49,779 nucleotides of DNA, taken from contig CAKSDR010000005.1 in NCBI GenBank assembly GCA_934446095.1, forward strand, positions 1 to 49,779, written 5' to 3'. The position numbers were made by a program, and so were the translations under genes. The number at the start of each line of letters is the position of its first letter. The first letter of the stretch is position 1. Positions 19,388 through 27,840 of the stretch are shown piece by piece. Source of the DNA: an uncultured Eubacteriales bacterium. GTDB lineage: Bacteria > Bacillota > Clostridia > Oscillospirales > CAG-382. The notes under the pieces are model-generated. The model did no database searches. It was not told the DNA's origin and worked only from the letters and a program-made list of their open reading frames with translations.

Positions 19388-20314
19388 TTATTTATATTGT
19401 TTATAAGTTTGATGAATAGACGCGGCCTTGCTTGAATCGACAATGGATACCGAAGGGAAAGCAACTTCAACGAAATCATAATCGTTAAAAGAAAAAATAA
19501 CGTCGATATTGTCCTTTATATCAGAAACTTTAAATGAAGTTTCGCATGACGCGATAAGCGTTTTTGCATTTGAAACGAGTGCCGATTTATTGTTGGAAAT
19601 AAGTTTTTGAGAACAAAGTTCTTTAAAAAACGATATCCATGTGGCAGACCTTTCTTTATCGCCGTCGCCTTTTTCGTATGAACGATATCTTAAAAGCTGT
19701 ATAACTTTGTCGGGAGTTAGTGACTGAGACCCTTTTTTCAGGTCAATCGATTCAATAACATCGTTGTAAAACATGTTTTCAGGCACTTTATATACAACGT
19801 CGCCTGTGATATTTAATATATTTTTTGCCTGTTTTGTGTCAAGTATAACATAATGATCAACAGGAATTCCGATAATTGTCGCAACTTTGTCCCGCAGGAA
19901 CTGAGCGCCGTAGGTTTCATACGATTCGGCAAACGACATTTTTTCGGAAAATGATTTTCCGCTTTGGTCCGTGCCGGTTATAAGAAACTTTGTGTCGGAG
20001 GGTATGGACGAAACTATTATCTTTTTGTCTTCCTTGTTGAACTTAACAAACACAACGGCATCAATTAAGTCCGAAGTCATATCTTTTCCGGCAACAATGA
20101 AAGAAAAAGAATTTCCGGATGTTTCTTTATCTTTGGTCTTGTTTTTCTCGGAATCGTCGTTACCGCTGTCGGTGTCCGTCTGCTCGCTGCCGCTGTCAGG
20201 CACGAGAGACTTTTCCGATGGCTTTATTATAGCGGAAGTAATGATAAATGCGAAAACAGAAAACAGAACCAGAAAAACTCCGAATGATATTAAAAATCTT
20301 TTATAATTAGACAT
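19388..20314 (-). CDS. LytR-CpsA-Psr (LCP) family protein, divergent
   Basis: 308 aa, ATG at 20314 with GGAG 6 nt upstream. One N-terminal signal-anchor helix (about 8-28), a Ser/Asp/Lys-rich linker, then an LCP domain: FIVAGKDMTSDLIDAVVFVKF, IIVSSIPSDTKF, VDHYVILDTKQ and a RYRSYEKGDGDKERSATWI segment. LCP enzymes transfer undecaprenyl-linked glycopolymers (teichoic acids, capsule or S-layer-binding polymer) to peptidoglycan. The invariant Arg of the SIPRD motif, which contacts the polyprenyl pyrophosphate in studied enzymes, is Ser here, so activity is doubtful. It lies 73 nt upstream of the SpoIIQ-like gene on the same strand. The repeat region lies upstream of it. Family assignment is fairly firm, enzymatic role is not. 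Confidence 0.72.
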   Translation of the reverse strand: MSNYKRFLISFGVFLVLFSVFAFIITSAIIKPSEKSLVPDSGSEQTDTDSGNDDSEKNKTKDKETSGNSFSFIVAGKDMTSDLIDAVVFVKFNKEDKKIIVSSIPSDTKFLITGTDQSGKSFSEKMSFAESYETYGAQFLRDKVATIIGIPVDHYVILDTKQAKNILNITGDVVYKVPENMFYNDVIESIDLKKGSQSLTPDKVIQLLRYRSYEKGDGDKERSATWISFFKELCSQKLISNNKSALVSNAKTLIASCETSFKVSDIKDNIDVIFSFNDYDFVEVAFPSVSIVDSSKAASIHQTYKQYK

Positions 20315-20351
20315 ATTTCTCCAATCTTTTCCCGATAATGGTGTTTTTAAG

Positions 20352-20470
20352 AAAAATGCTTGCTCGCAAGGGTATTTTGCGTTTTCGTAAGTAGGCAGCC
20401 GCGCAGAGCGCGGAAAGGTTCAGCCGGAACCGTAAAGTTTTGCTGTGCAAAACTTTCTGCCGATATTATA
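20352..20470. repeat. Structured 119-nt repeat, copy 1
   Basis: First of two direct copies of equal length, 127 nt apart. Each copy carries several internal stems: CGCGC-AGA-GCGCG, GGTTC-AGCC-GGAACC and a 10-bp stem AAAGTTTTGC/GCAAAACTTT. The copy ends in GCCGATATTATA. Coding is unlikely. Confidence 0.85.
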
Positions 20471-20478
20471 CCATAAGC

Positions 20479-20597
20479 AAAAATGCTTGCTTGCAAGGGT
20501 ATTTTGCGAAGCCGTCAATAGGCAGCCGCGCAGAGCGCGGAAAGGTTCAGCCGGAACCGTAAAGTTTTGCCGTGCAAAACTTTCTGCCGATATTATA
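20479..20597. repeat. Structured 119-nt repeat, copy 2
   Basis: Second copy, almost identical to 20352-20470. The differences cluster in one short segment (copy 1 20382-20391, copy 2 20509-20518) plus two single changes; the stems are untouched. An 8-nt spacer separates the copies. Confidence 0.85.
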
Positions 20598-20727
20598 ACA
20601 CACATTTTTCTCAAATTCAACAAATAAAGAAACATAAAAATTAAAAAATTTTTAATATTTTCACATATCTTTCACAAAGTTATTATAAAATATAAGAGAA
20701 TATTTAAAATCAAAAACGGAGGATCGT

Positions 20728-21810
20728 ATGACAAAAAGGATAATTTCAGCAATTTTATGTTTGCTTTGCGTCGCGTCTTTGACTTTTTCTTCATGTTCGA
20801 AAAAGCAGGGGAACGATGAAGACTCTTCGAAAGATAATTTAAATACAGTTGAAAATACAGATGTGCCGGAAGTTGTTACCGACGAGAGCGATAATATATT
20901 TATCATGAAAGTAGGCGACAGGGAAATTTCAAAAGCCGAATATAAATTTTATTATCTGACCTATAAGTATAACTGCGACATGGGCGATAATTCGTATTGG
21001 GACAACAACGATACGATGAAACAATATCTTTATGACACGGTTTTGAAAGAAATAAAAGCAAACTGCGCGATAGATGCGCTTGCGAAAGAAAAAAATATTG
21101 ACACGGAAAGCGATGAAATAAATTCCAGCGTCAACAGTTATATTTCAAAGGTAATTCAGAGTGCCGGCAGCACCGATGAATACTACAAGACACTTTCAAG
21201 CATGTATCTTTCCGATAAGTTTTTGAGAAGCCTTGTTAGGGCTAACGCAGTTATGTCTAAGATTTACGATGAACTTGTGTCTTCAAATGAAATATCGGCA
21301 ACCGATGAAGAACTTCTTAATTATATAAATGAGAACTATGTTCACGTAAAACATATTCTTTTAAAAACCCAGGACCGCGACGAAGATGAAAAAGCGGCAA
21401 TACGGGCAAAGGCTGAAAGTATCCTTGCAAGCGCGAAGAACGGCGAGAATTTTGAAAAACTCGTCGAGGAAAACAGCGAGGACGGCATGGATGTGAATAC
21501 CGGGTACTATTTCACAACGGGACAGATGCTCGAAGAATTCGAAAAAGCGTCGTTTGCTTTGGAAGAGGGAGAAATAAGCGACCTTGTCGAAACTGTATAC
21601 GGATATCATATAATAAAGAGATATCCTATGGTTGAAAAGGAAATATTGGAAAGCAGCGACATTATGAGCCAGGTTCGCACCCAGTGGCAGGAAATGAAAT
21701 TTAACGAGATGATAGAACAGAAAGCAGATACTTTTTCGGTTGAAATATACTCGAATTTCACTGAAGTATTAAATCAAATACTGGCAGAAGAAAACGTATC
21801 CGAAAAATAA
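20728..21810 (+). CDS. Parvulin-type peptidyl-prolyl isomerase, PrsA-like foldase lipoprotein
   Basis: 360 aa, ATG at 20728 behind GGAGG (20718-20722). A lipoprotein signal peptide ends at Cys23 (LTFSSC), so the protein should be lipid-anchored on the outer face of the membrane. Residues 55-190 form a SurA/PrsA-like helical chaperone part; the parvulin rotamase domain spans about 205-298, with YVHVKHILLKT, NFEKLVEENSED and a closing YGYHIIKRY. PrsA-type foldases help newly exported proteins fold, which fits a locus with very large secreted proteins, although it is a separate transcript. A terminator hairpin follows 14 nt after the stop. Confidence 0.9.
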   Translation: MTKRIISAILCLLCVASLTFSSCSKKQGNDEDSSKDNLNTVENTDVPEVVTDESDNIFIMKVGDREISKAEYKFYYLTYKYNCDMGDNSYWDNNDTMKQYLYDTVLKEIKANCAIDALAKEKNIDTESDEINSSVNSYISKVIQSAGSTDEYYKTLSSMYLSDKFLRSLVRANAVMSKIYDELVSSNEISATDEELLNYINENYVHVKHILLKTQDRDEDEKAAIRAKAESILASAKNGENFEKLVEENSEDGMDVNTGYYFTTGQMLEEFEKASFALEEGEISDLVETVYGYHIIKRYPMVEKEILESSDIMSQVRTQWQEMKFNEMIEQKADTFSVEIYSNFTEVLNQILAEENVSEK

Positions 21811-21824
21811 TGTTTTGAAAAGAC

Positions 21825-21851
21825 AAAACTGCCGCATATTGCGGCAGTTTT
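21825..21851 (+). terminator. Rho-independent terminator after the foldase gene
   Basis: Perfect 11-bp stem (21825-21835 and 21841-21851) with a 5-nt loop and a terminal T4 run. Confidence 0.85.
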
Positions 21852-21870
21852 AGTTTGATCGGGAAAATTT

Positions 21871-23250
21871 ATGACAAATAAAACCTTATTGAAAAATAAT
21901 TTTTATGAAGTAACTGTTGAGGATATCTGCGGAAACGGAAACGGTATTGCAAAAATCGACGGTTTTGTCGTTTTTATACCAAATTGCGCGGTTTTTGATA
22001 AACTTAAAATAAAAATTATAAAAGTAACTAAAAATTATGCGGTCGGAAAAATCGAAGAGATTATTTCTCCGTCAAAAGACAGAATCGGCAGCCGATGCGA
22101 AGTTTTCGAAAAATGCGGCGGATGTGTTTTTCAGCATGTCAGTTATGAAAGTGAATGCGAATATAAAAACAAACTTATAAACGATTCTTTTTTACATATT
22201 GCCGGAATAAATGTAAAAACCGAAAAATTTAACGGTGCCAAGGATATTTTCAATTACAGGAACAAAGTTATATATCCGATAGGCACCGATAAAGACGGAA
22301 AACTTGTATCCGGATTTTTTGCAAACGTTTCACACAGGATAGTTGAACATAAAGCGTGCGTTATCGGAAAAAGCATTTTCTCCGATATAAAAAACGACCT
22401 TGTGGATATTTTTTCAAAATATAATATTTCCGCATACGACGAATTTACAGGGAAGGGTCTTTTAAGAAATATATATATGCGCGCAAATATGGACGGAAAA
22501 GTTCTTTTGTGCATTGTAATAAACGGCGAAAAAATAAATGATTCCGATACGGAAAAAAATATTGCTCGGAAAATTACAAAACTTTATCCGGATATAATAG
22601 GAGTTGTTTTAAATATAAATAAGTCTTCCGGCAATAAAGTTTTGTCCGATAAGTACAGATGTATTTTCGGAAAAGATTATATTACCGACATCTTGTGCGG
22701 AAAAGAATTTAAGATCTTGCCCGGGGCGTTTTATCAGATAAATCATGACCAGACCGAAATACTTTATAATATTGCTTTAGAGTTTGCGGATATAAAACCC
22801 GGGGATACTATTTTTGACTTTTACTGCGGAATAGGCACAATAGGCATAATACTTGCAAAACCCGGTTCTAACCTTGTTGGGGTTGAAATTTCAAAGGCCG
22901 CCGCGGAAAGCGCAATTTTCAACGCAAAATTAAACAATGTAAATGAAAAATTTATTTGCCTCGACGCAGATGAAGCGCTTGATAAAATAAATTTTTCGCA
23001 GTATAAGCCTGATGTTATAATACTTGATCCGCCGAGAAAAGGGTGCGGTAAAGATGCTGTCGAAAAAATAGCAAGACTCGGCGCAGAAAAAATAGTGTAT
23101 ATTTCATGCAATCCGGCAACTCTTGCGCGTGACGCTGCGGTTTTTGAAACCTTGTCGTATAAGGTGGAAAGAGTTCAGGGCGTCGACCTGTTCCCGAGAA
23201 CGGGCCACGTTGAAACGGTTGCACTGATGACAAAAGTATATGATGATTAG
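21871..23250 (+). CDS. rlmD: 23S rRNA (uracil-C5)-methyltransferase, RlmD/RumA type
   Basis: 459 aa. N-terminal TRAM domain (about 8-65), then four cysteines for a 4Fe-4S cluster (Cys76, Cys82, Cys85 in CEVFEKCGGC and Cys163), then a Rossmann-type SAM domain with FDFYCGIGTIGI and DPPRKGC. The nucleophile is Cys413 in ISCNPATLARD and the general base Glu448 in TGHVE. These features define the TrmA/RlmC/RlmD family, which makes 5-methyluridine using SAM. In Bacillota one such enzyme can modify both U747 and U1939 of 23S rRNA, and paralogues are common, so the exact target is open. The ribosome binding site is weak (GGGAAA). It lies just after a terminator, so it probably has its own promoter or relies on read-through. 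Confidence 0.92.
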   Translation: MTNKTLLKNNFYEVTVEDICGNGNGIAKIDGFVVFIPNCAVFDKLKIKIIKVTKNYAVGKIEEIISPSKDRIGSRCEVFEKCGGCVFQHVSYESECEYKNKLINDSFLHIAGINVKTEKFNGAKDIFNYRNKVIYPIGTDKDGKLVSGFFANVSHRIVEHKACVIGKSIFSDIKNDLVDIFSKYNISAYDEFTGKGLLRNIYMRANMDGKVLLCIVINGEKINDSDTEKNIARKITKLYPDIIGVVLNINKSSGNKVLSDKYRCIFGKDYITDILCGKEFKILPGAFYQINHDQTEILYNIALEFADIKPGDTIFDFYCGIGTIGIILAKPGSNLVGVEISKAAAESAIFNAKLNNVNEKFICLDADEALDKINFSQYKPDVIILDPPRKGCGKDAVEKIARLGAEKIVYISCNPATLARDAAVFETLSYKVERVQGVDLFPRTGHVETVALMTKVYDD

Positions 23251-23287
23251 AAGAAATGGACAGTTTTGCCAGAGAAAATGATTGGTT

Positions 23288-23893
23288 ATGAATAAATTAA
23301 TTGCTAGAATTGGTTCAATGACAGTGGTTTTAACTGTAATTATTTTTGCGCTCAGTATGTTTGTTTCTGAATTTTTAAGTTATTTTGTTTGTATTTTTCT
23401 TGCATTAGGTTATCTTTTGATGATTGCGGGATACCATAATGAGAGCGATGACGATGTGAAGGCAGTTGCCAATGCCGGGATAATATTTGGGTGTATATAC
23501 GCCGATTTAATTTTACTTGTATACTTTGCTCAAATAACAACAGTCAGAACAGGTCATTTAAACGAACAAACCATTATGCTTCTTGATTTTTCAAGAGGCG
23601 GATTGCTTTTTAACTATGATTTGTTAGGTTATGGAATGATGGCATTATCTACTTTCTTTATCGGACTTTCCATAAAGCCCGGAAACAAGAAAGAAAAATG
23701 GCTTAAGTATCTTATGATGATACACGGAGTGTTTTTCTTAGGATGTTTGGTTATGCCGATGACCGGTGTTTTCAGCGCTTCTATGTCAGGAGGGAAGATA
23801 AGTATGGGCGGAAAGATCGCCTTAGAATTCTGGTGCGCGTATTTTCTGCCGATAGGCATTTTATCAGTTATTCATTTCAAAAATGATAAGTAA
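23288..23893 (+). CDS. Unknown multi-pass membrane protein
   Basis: 201 aa from the ATG at 23288, which I prefer over the TTG 6 nt upstream. About six hydrophobic segments are visible: roughly 10-30, 31-50, 63-82, 110-130, 140-160 and 175-195, separated by short charged loops such as HNESDDDVKA and KPGNKKEKWL. I recognise no family motif. It starts 37 nt after the rRNA methyltransferase gene on the same strand and may be co-transcribed, but no functional link is evident. The bidirectional terminator at 24035 lies about 140 nt beyond its stop; I see nothing else between them. Confidence 0.65.
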   Translation: MNKLIARIGSMTVVLTVIIFALSMFVSEFLSYFVCIFLALGYLLMIAGYHNESDDDVKAVANAGIIFGCIYADLILLVYFAQITTVRTGHLNEQTIMLLDFSRGGLLFNYDLLGYGMMALSTFFIGLSIKPGNKKEKWLKYLMMIHGVFFLGCLVMPMTGVFSASMSGGKISMGGKIALEFWCAYFLPIGILSVIHFKNDK

Positions 23894-24034
23894 GTTAAAA
23901 GCCTTCCCGTCAACTTCCCGTATATCACCGCGGTATTTTCAGAAGAAACATAAAGGGCATTTTATTTTCCGGCTGACTTTAAAAACGACAAAACTGATAC
24001 TTGATATGCCGGCTAAAAATCGCATTAATTGAAA

Positions 24035-24084
24035 AGGCCCGTACTCAATCATTTGAATTGAGTACGGGCCTACTTTGCACTTTT
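24035..24084. terminator. Strong bidirectional terminator
   Basis: Perfect 15-bp stem (24035-24049 and 24057-24071) with a 7-nt loop, followed by a T-rich stretch on the plus strand and preceded by an A-run that serves the minus strand. It separates the converging membrane-protein and Na/Pi cotransporter genes. Confidence 0.85.
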
Positions 24085-24162
24085 TTTATTAAGGCGCTGC
24101 CGTTTTCAGTCTTTTTATTTGAAAATGCTAATTAATGAGAAATATCCTTGTGCCAAGAAACT

Positions 24163-25911
24163 TTAATCTGTGACCATATATTTGTCTGCATATTCCGCAT
24201 ACTTTGAGTCGAAGTATGCGTTTCCTTTTTTTATGTTTTTCAGTGACTGATGAATATTCATATTGTTTTCTGCGGCGTCAATAATACATACGGCTATATT
24301 CGAACAGTGATCGGAGGTTCTTTCGAGATTGGTTAAAAGATCTGCCCATACAAATCCCGCTTCGATGGAACATTCCCCGTCTTTCAGACGCTTGATATGA
24401 TTGTTTCTGAGTTTTGCCTTGAGTCCGTCGACTACTTGTTCAAGAGGCTCGATATTGCGCGCGGCTGACAGGTCGTTGTTTGTAAAGGCATTGTAAGTAA
24501 GGGTCAATATTTCGGAAACTGCGCTGCATAGTGTATCAAGTTCGCTTCTTGCCTGCTTGCTTAAGGCAAGTTCCTTATCTTTTAACTCTTCTGCGGATTC
24601 TAAAACATTGACGCTGTGATCGGAGATTCTTTCAAAGTCACCTATTGCTTTTAAAAGTTTGGATACCTCAGTGCTGTCGCTGTCGCTGATCTGATAACTG
24701 CTGAGTTTAACAAGATATGTGCCGAGTATGTCCTCATAATGATCTACTTTGTTTTCTGATGCGCGAATCTCTTCGGCTTCCGCAGAATCATAATTGCTCA
24801 GCATATTTAAACTGCTTTTCAAAGATTTTACCGACAATTCCGCCATTTTTGAAACAAGGTCAAAGCAGCGATTCAATGCAATCGAAGGAGTTACGAGCAA
24901 TCTCTCGTCGAGTTCCGCTATTTTGTCCTTGCTGCTCATGTCAGGAACAAGCGTAATTGCAAGTTTTTCAAGCAAAGATGACATAGGTAAAAGCAGTATA
25001 GTGCAGGCAATATTAAATACAGAGTGTGCAACGGCTATTCCGAAATAAGATGCCGACATGTTAAGAAAGGCAGGCTTTACTATTGCTGAAATCAAGCTGA
25101 ATGCGGAAAGCCAGATAATTGTTCCGATTACATTGAATGATAAATGGACAATTGCCGCGCGCTTAGCATTTTTATTTGTTCCAAAAGACGAAAGAATCGC
25201 CGTGATACAGGTGCCTATATTCTGCCCCATAATAATCGGGATGGCAGCGCTGTAGGAAACTTGCCCCGTTGAGGAAAGCGCCTGAAGTATTCCGACCGAG
25301 GCGGAACTCGACTGAATAATAGCGGTAAGTATTGCACCGGCAAGTACTCCCATAATCGGGTTTTTGAACATTATAAACGCATTTTGAAATTCCGGAACAT
25401 CCGCAAGGCCAGATACTGAATTTGACATGGTATCCATGCCGAACATAAGTGTTGCAAAACCTAAAAGAATTGTTCCGGTATCCTTTTTCTTGCTTGATTT
25501 TCCGAACATTAAAAGTGCTGTGCCGATAAGAGCAAGCAAGGGTGTGAAAGAAGTCGGTTTCAAGAATTGCATAAATAGGTTGTCGCTTGAAATTCCGCCA
25601 AGGCTTAAAATCCATGCCGTAACGGTTGTTCCTATGTTAGCGCCCATAATAACGCTGATAGACTGCCTGAGTGTCATAATGCCGGAGTTTACAAAACCTA
25701 CAACCATAACGGTTGTTGCGGACGAACTTTGAATAACGCTCGTAACGCCAAGACCTGTTAAAAAACCGGTCATTTTGTTTTTTGTCAGTTCCGCAAGGAG
25801 TTTTTTGAGTTTTCCGCCTGCTCTTCTCTCCAGAGCGTCTCCCATAACACTCATTCCAAATAGGAACAGGCACAGTCCTCCGATTAATGTGAGCACATTA
25901 AAAATATCCAT
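24163..25911 (-). CDS. Na+/phosphate cotransporter family protein with C-terminal PhoU-like domain
   Basis: 582 aa, ATG at 25911 with GAGGTG 7-8 nt upstream. The membrane part (1-310) has the inverted-repeat NptA/PNaS signature with two QSSSA motifs (61-65 in TSVIQSSSATTVMV and near 200 in TAIIQSSSASVGIL) and paired GxNIGT segments (MGANIGTT, MGQNIGTC). The C-terminal 200 residues are two PhoU-like helical bundles (LLKAIGDFERISDHSVN and LLTNLERTSDHCSN). This is the YjbB-type architecture, linked to sodium-driven phosphate movement across the membrane, with export and import both reported for the family. It stands alone on its transcript. Confidence 0.92.
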   Translation of the reverse strand: MDIFNVLTLIGGLCLFLFGMSVMGDALERRAGGKLKKLLAELTKNKMTGFLTGLGVTSVIQSSSATTVMVVGFVNSGIMTLRQSISVIMGANIGTTVTAWILSLGGISSDNLFMQFLKPTSFTPLLALIGTALLMFGKSSKKKDTGTILLGFATLMFGMDTMSNSVSGLADVPEFQNAFIMFKNPIMGVLAGAILTAIIQSSSASVGILQALSSTGQVSYSAAIPIIMGQNIGTCITAILSSFGTNKNAKRAAIVHLSFNVIGTIIWLSAFSLISAIVKPAFLNMSASYFGIAVAHSVFNIACTILLLPMSSLLEKLAITLVPDMSSKDKIAELDERLLVTPSIALNRCFDLVSKMAELSVKSLKSSLNMLSNYDSAEAEEIRASENKVDHYEDILGTYLVKLSSYQISDSDSTEVSKLLKAIGDFERISDHSVNVLESAEELKDKELALSKQARSELDTLCSAVSEILTLTYNAFTNNDLSAARNIEPLEQVVDGLKAKLRNNHIKRLKDGECSIEAGFVWADLLTNLERTSDHCSNIAVCIIDAAENNMNIHQSLKNIKKGNAYFDSKYAEYADKYMVTD

Positions 25912-26080
25912 TTTGACACCTCATAATTTTATGTTTTTCTTGTTTTTTCACAATTATTTTTATTATATCATAGAATCTTCCGAGATGCAACCAAGATAAA
26001 AAAATAACAGACAGATTTTATATTTTGCAAAAACTGCCTGCATATTAAGTATTGTTTTCGGTTTTATATTTGCTGCGCGG

Positions 26081-27079
26081 TTAACTCTTTTCTTGTATCA
26101 GTTTACAGAGCGCCATGCGCGGGTAAAGAAATATTCGCTCACCGCCCGCCATTATTAATAAGGCACCCTCATTTATTAAATTGTTCTGCAGCGCCCACAC
26201 TGCAGCATTTTTTGCCCATAATGGGAAACTGCTTAAGGCACCTGCGGCGTTTTCATCTATGTTTGGACTTCCTGCGTAGCGATAGAGAATTGTCAGCGCT
26301 TGTGCGGCAGTGAGTTTGTCGGATCCGCCGAAACGGGTTGAGTCATAACCTGAAACAATTCCTTTTTCCTGTGCCCAGCCAATGGCTGTTCGATATGGAA
26401 AAACTGCATCCACGTCGGCAAAAGTCGGTTCTTTGCACGGAGCGGGTAAAACCGTGTCATACATCATCTGAATTGCAGCGCCGCGGGTAATAAAAGTTTC
26501 TTGATTCTCTGTCCAAGAAACGGAAATATCATCTAAAAAGTATGAACTTGTTGCCTCAAAACCGGAATCGGAGCCAATGATGAGGTAGACACAACCGTTT
26601 TCACTTGCTTTTGCTTGCATGACAAAATCAAAGGTTTTCCATTCATATTTACCGGGATATTCGGCGTTCTCTTTTTCAAGGTTTTCTAAAAGAAGCATAT
26701 CGCATCCGCCGGTTTTTTGATCGCCCTTGTCAATGTTCAACCGGTATTGATTTTGTTCATTTGCGCTGTGCCGGGGTTTTTCCGCCGTGATGCCGCCTTT
26801 GACATAAACCGACGAACCGGAAGATCCTCCTGCCGATCATGCCGCCTTCCACGTTTGTAGTTAATTTGAACGACACCTGAAATTCGTATAATTGTCCTGC
26901 TGCAAGGCCGGTGATTTCTTTGTAATATCCCATGAACAGGTCGTCACTATGGTTGTTGCCGGACAGATAAAGACCTTTTCTGCCGTCTTTGACCGGATGG
27001 ATGTCCAAGCATGTTTCAGTTCGTAGAATTCATTTACACCGCTGCTTGCATGATAAAAAGTGGTAAGGTATTTTGCCTT
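26081..27079 (-). pseudogene. Decayed secreted protein: carbohydrate-binding-like segment plus SLH domains
   Basis: Three collinear fragments of one protein. Fragment 1 (27079 to about 27010) reads YLTTFYHASSGVNEFYELKH and has no start. Fragment 2 (about 27008-26825) is shifted by one and reads LYLSGNNHSDDLF, YKEITGLAAGQLYEFQV and TTNVEGGMIG. Fragment 3 (about 26822-26081) returns to the first frame and reads YVKGGITAEKPRHSANEQ, YFLDDISVSW, then SLH-like repeats (FPYRTAIGWAQEKGIVSGY, LTAAQALTILYRY, LYPRMALCKLIQ). The first half resembles a jelly-roll carbohydrate-binding module. Two compensating indels about 180 nt apart, a missing 5' end and no signal peptide indicate a relic. Sequencing error could explain the indels but not the missing start. 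Confidence 0.75.
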
Positions 27080-27221
27080 TCACTTAACATGTAAGAAAAT
27101 AAACAGGTTGGTTGCAATAATTTATAAAATTTATAAATTTATCCCGGAATTTTCAAGGTAATTATAACATAAAGCAAGAAAAAATGTAAGTTTAGGATTA
27201 CAAATGGGGTCATTTAATCTA

Positions 27222-27250
27222 TTGACTCTACGGTTGAAATGAGATATAAT
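27222..27250 (+). promoter_or_regulatory. SigA-type promoter of the aminoacyl-tRNA deacylase gene
   Basis: TTGACT (27222-27227) and a perfect TATAAT (27245-27250) with 17-nt spacing, about 74 nt before the start codon. The 27080-27221 stretch upstream shows nothing else. Confidence 0.8.
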
Positions 27251-27323
27251 AACTGTGTCGCAACATAGAAAAATAAATGTGCGGAAATTTTAAGCGGTTG
27301 AAAAACCGGCGGAAGGAAAAACA

Positions 27324-27800
27324 ATGGCAATAGAAAAAGTAAGGGAATATTTTAAAAAATTCGGCGTTGAAGAAAAAATACGCGAATTTGACGTGTCAAG
27401 CGCAACAGTTGAACTTGCTGCGCAGGCGCTTTCCTGCGAGGGCAAAAGAATTGCAAAGTCACTTTCATTTATGATTGATGACGAATGTATAATCGTAGTT
27501 ACCGCGGGCGACGCAAAAATTGATAACCATAAATATAAGGAAAAATTCGGGAAAAAGGCAAAAATGCTTGCGCCGTCAGAAGTCGAGGAGTTAATAGGGC
27601 ATAAAGTCGGCGGTGTTTGTCCGTTTGCGATACCTGAAAATGTAAAGGTTTATCTCGATGTATCGCTAAAGCGTTTCAATACGGTTTTTCCGGCATGCGG
27701 AAGCAGTAACAGCGCAATTGAACTTACAATTCCGGAACTTGAAAAATATTCATGTAATTTTTCGGGCTGGGTTGATGTGTGCAAGGCATGGAATGAATAA
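27324..27800 (+). CDS. YbaK/EbsC-type aminoacyl-tRNA deacylase
   Basis: 158 aa, ATG at 27324 behind GGAAGGA. It is a single YbaK/ProX-like domain: the conserved lysine is Lys45 in KRIAKSLSF, followed by VVTAGDAKIDNHKYKEKFG, a GHKVGGVCPF loop and a closing FPACGSSNSAIELT. Members remove wrongly attached amino acids from tRNA, typically Cys or Ala from tRNA-Pro, in the cytoplasm. It is monocistronic with its own strong promoter and a terminator. The specific substrate cannot be read from sequence. Confidence 0.88.
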   Translation: MAIEKVREYFKKFGVEEKIREFDVSSATVELAAQALSCEGKRIAKSLSFMIDDECIIVVTAGDAKIDNHKYKEKFGKKAKMLAPSEVEELIGHKVGGVCPFAIPENVKVYLDVSLKRFNTVFPACGSSNSAIELTIPELEKYSCNFSGWVDVCKAWNE

Positions 27801-27802
27801 AA

Positions 27803-27834
27803 AACTCCGGCAGAACCTGCCGGAGTTAATTTTT
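27803..27834. terminator. Bidirectional terminator
   Basis: Perfect 11-bp GC-rich stem (27803-27813 and 27817-27827) with a 3-nt loop. T6 follows on the plus strand, and on the minus strand the tail is TTTTTTATT. It closes both the deacylase gene and the lipid-like operon. Confidence 0.9.
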
Positions 27835-27840
27835 TGCTTG

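Noticed and set aside
20352..20597. CRISPR-like array
   Set aside because: Only two units, each 119 nt with an 8-nt spacer and strong internal stems; CRISPR repeats are shorter with unique spacers of about 30 nt.
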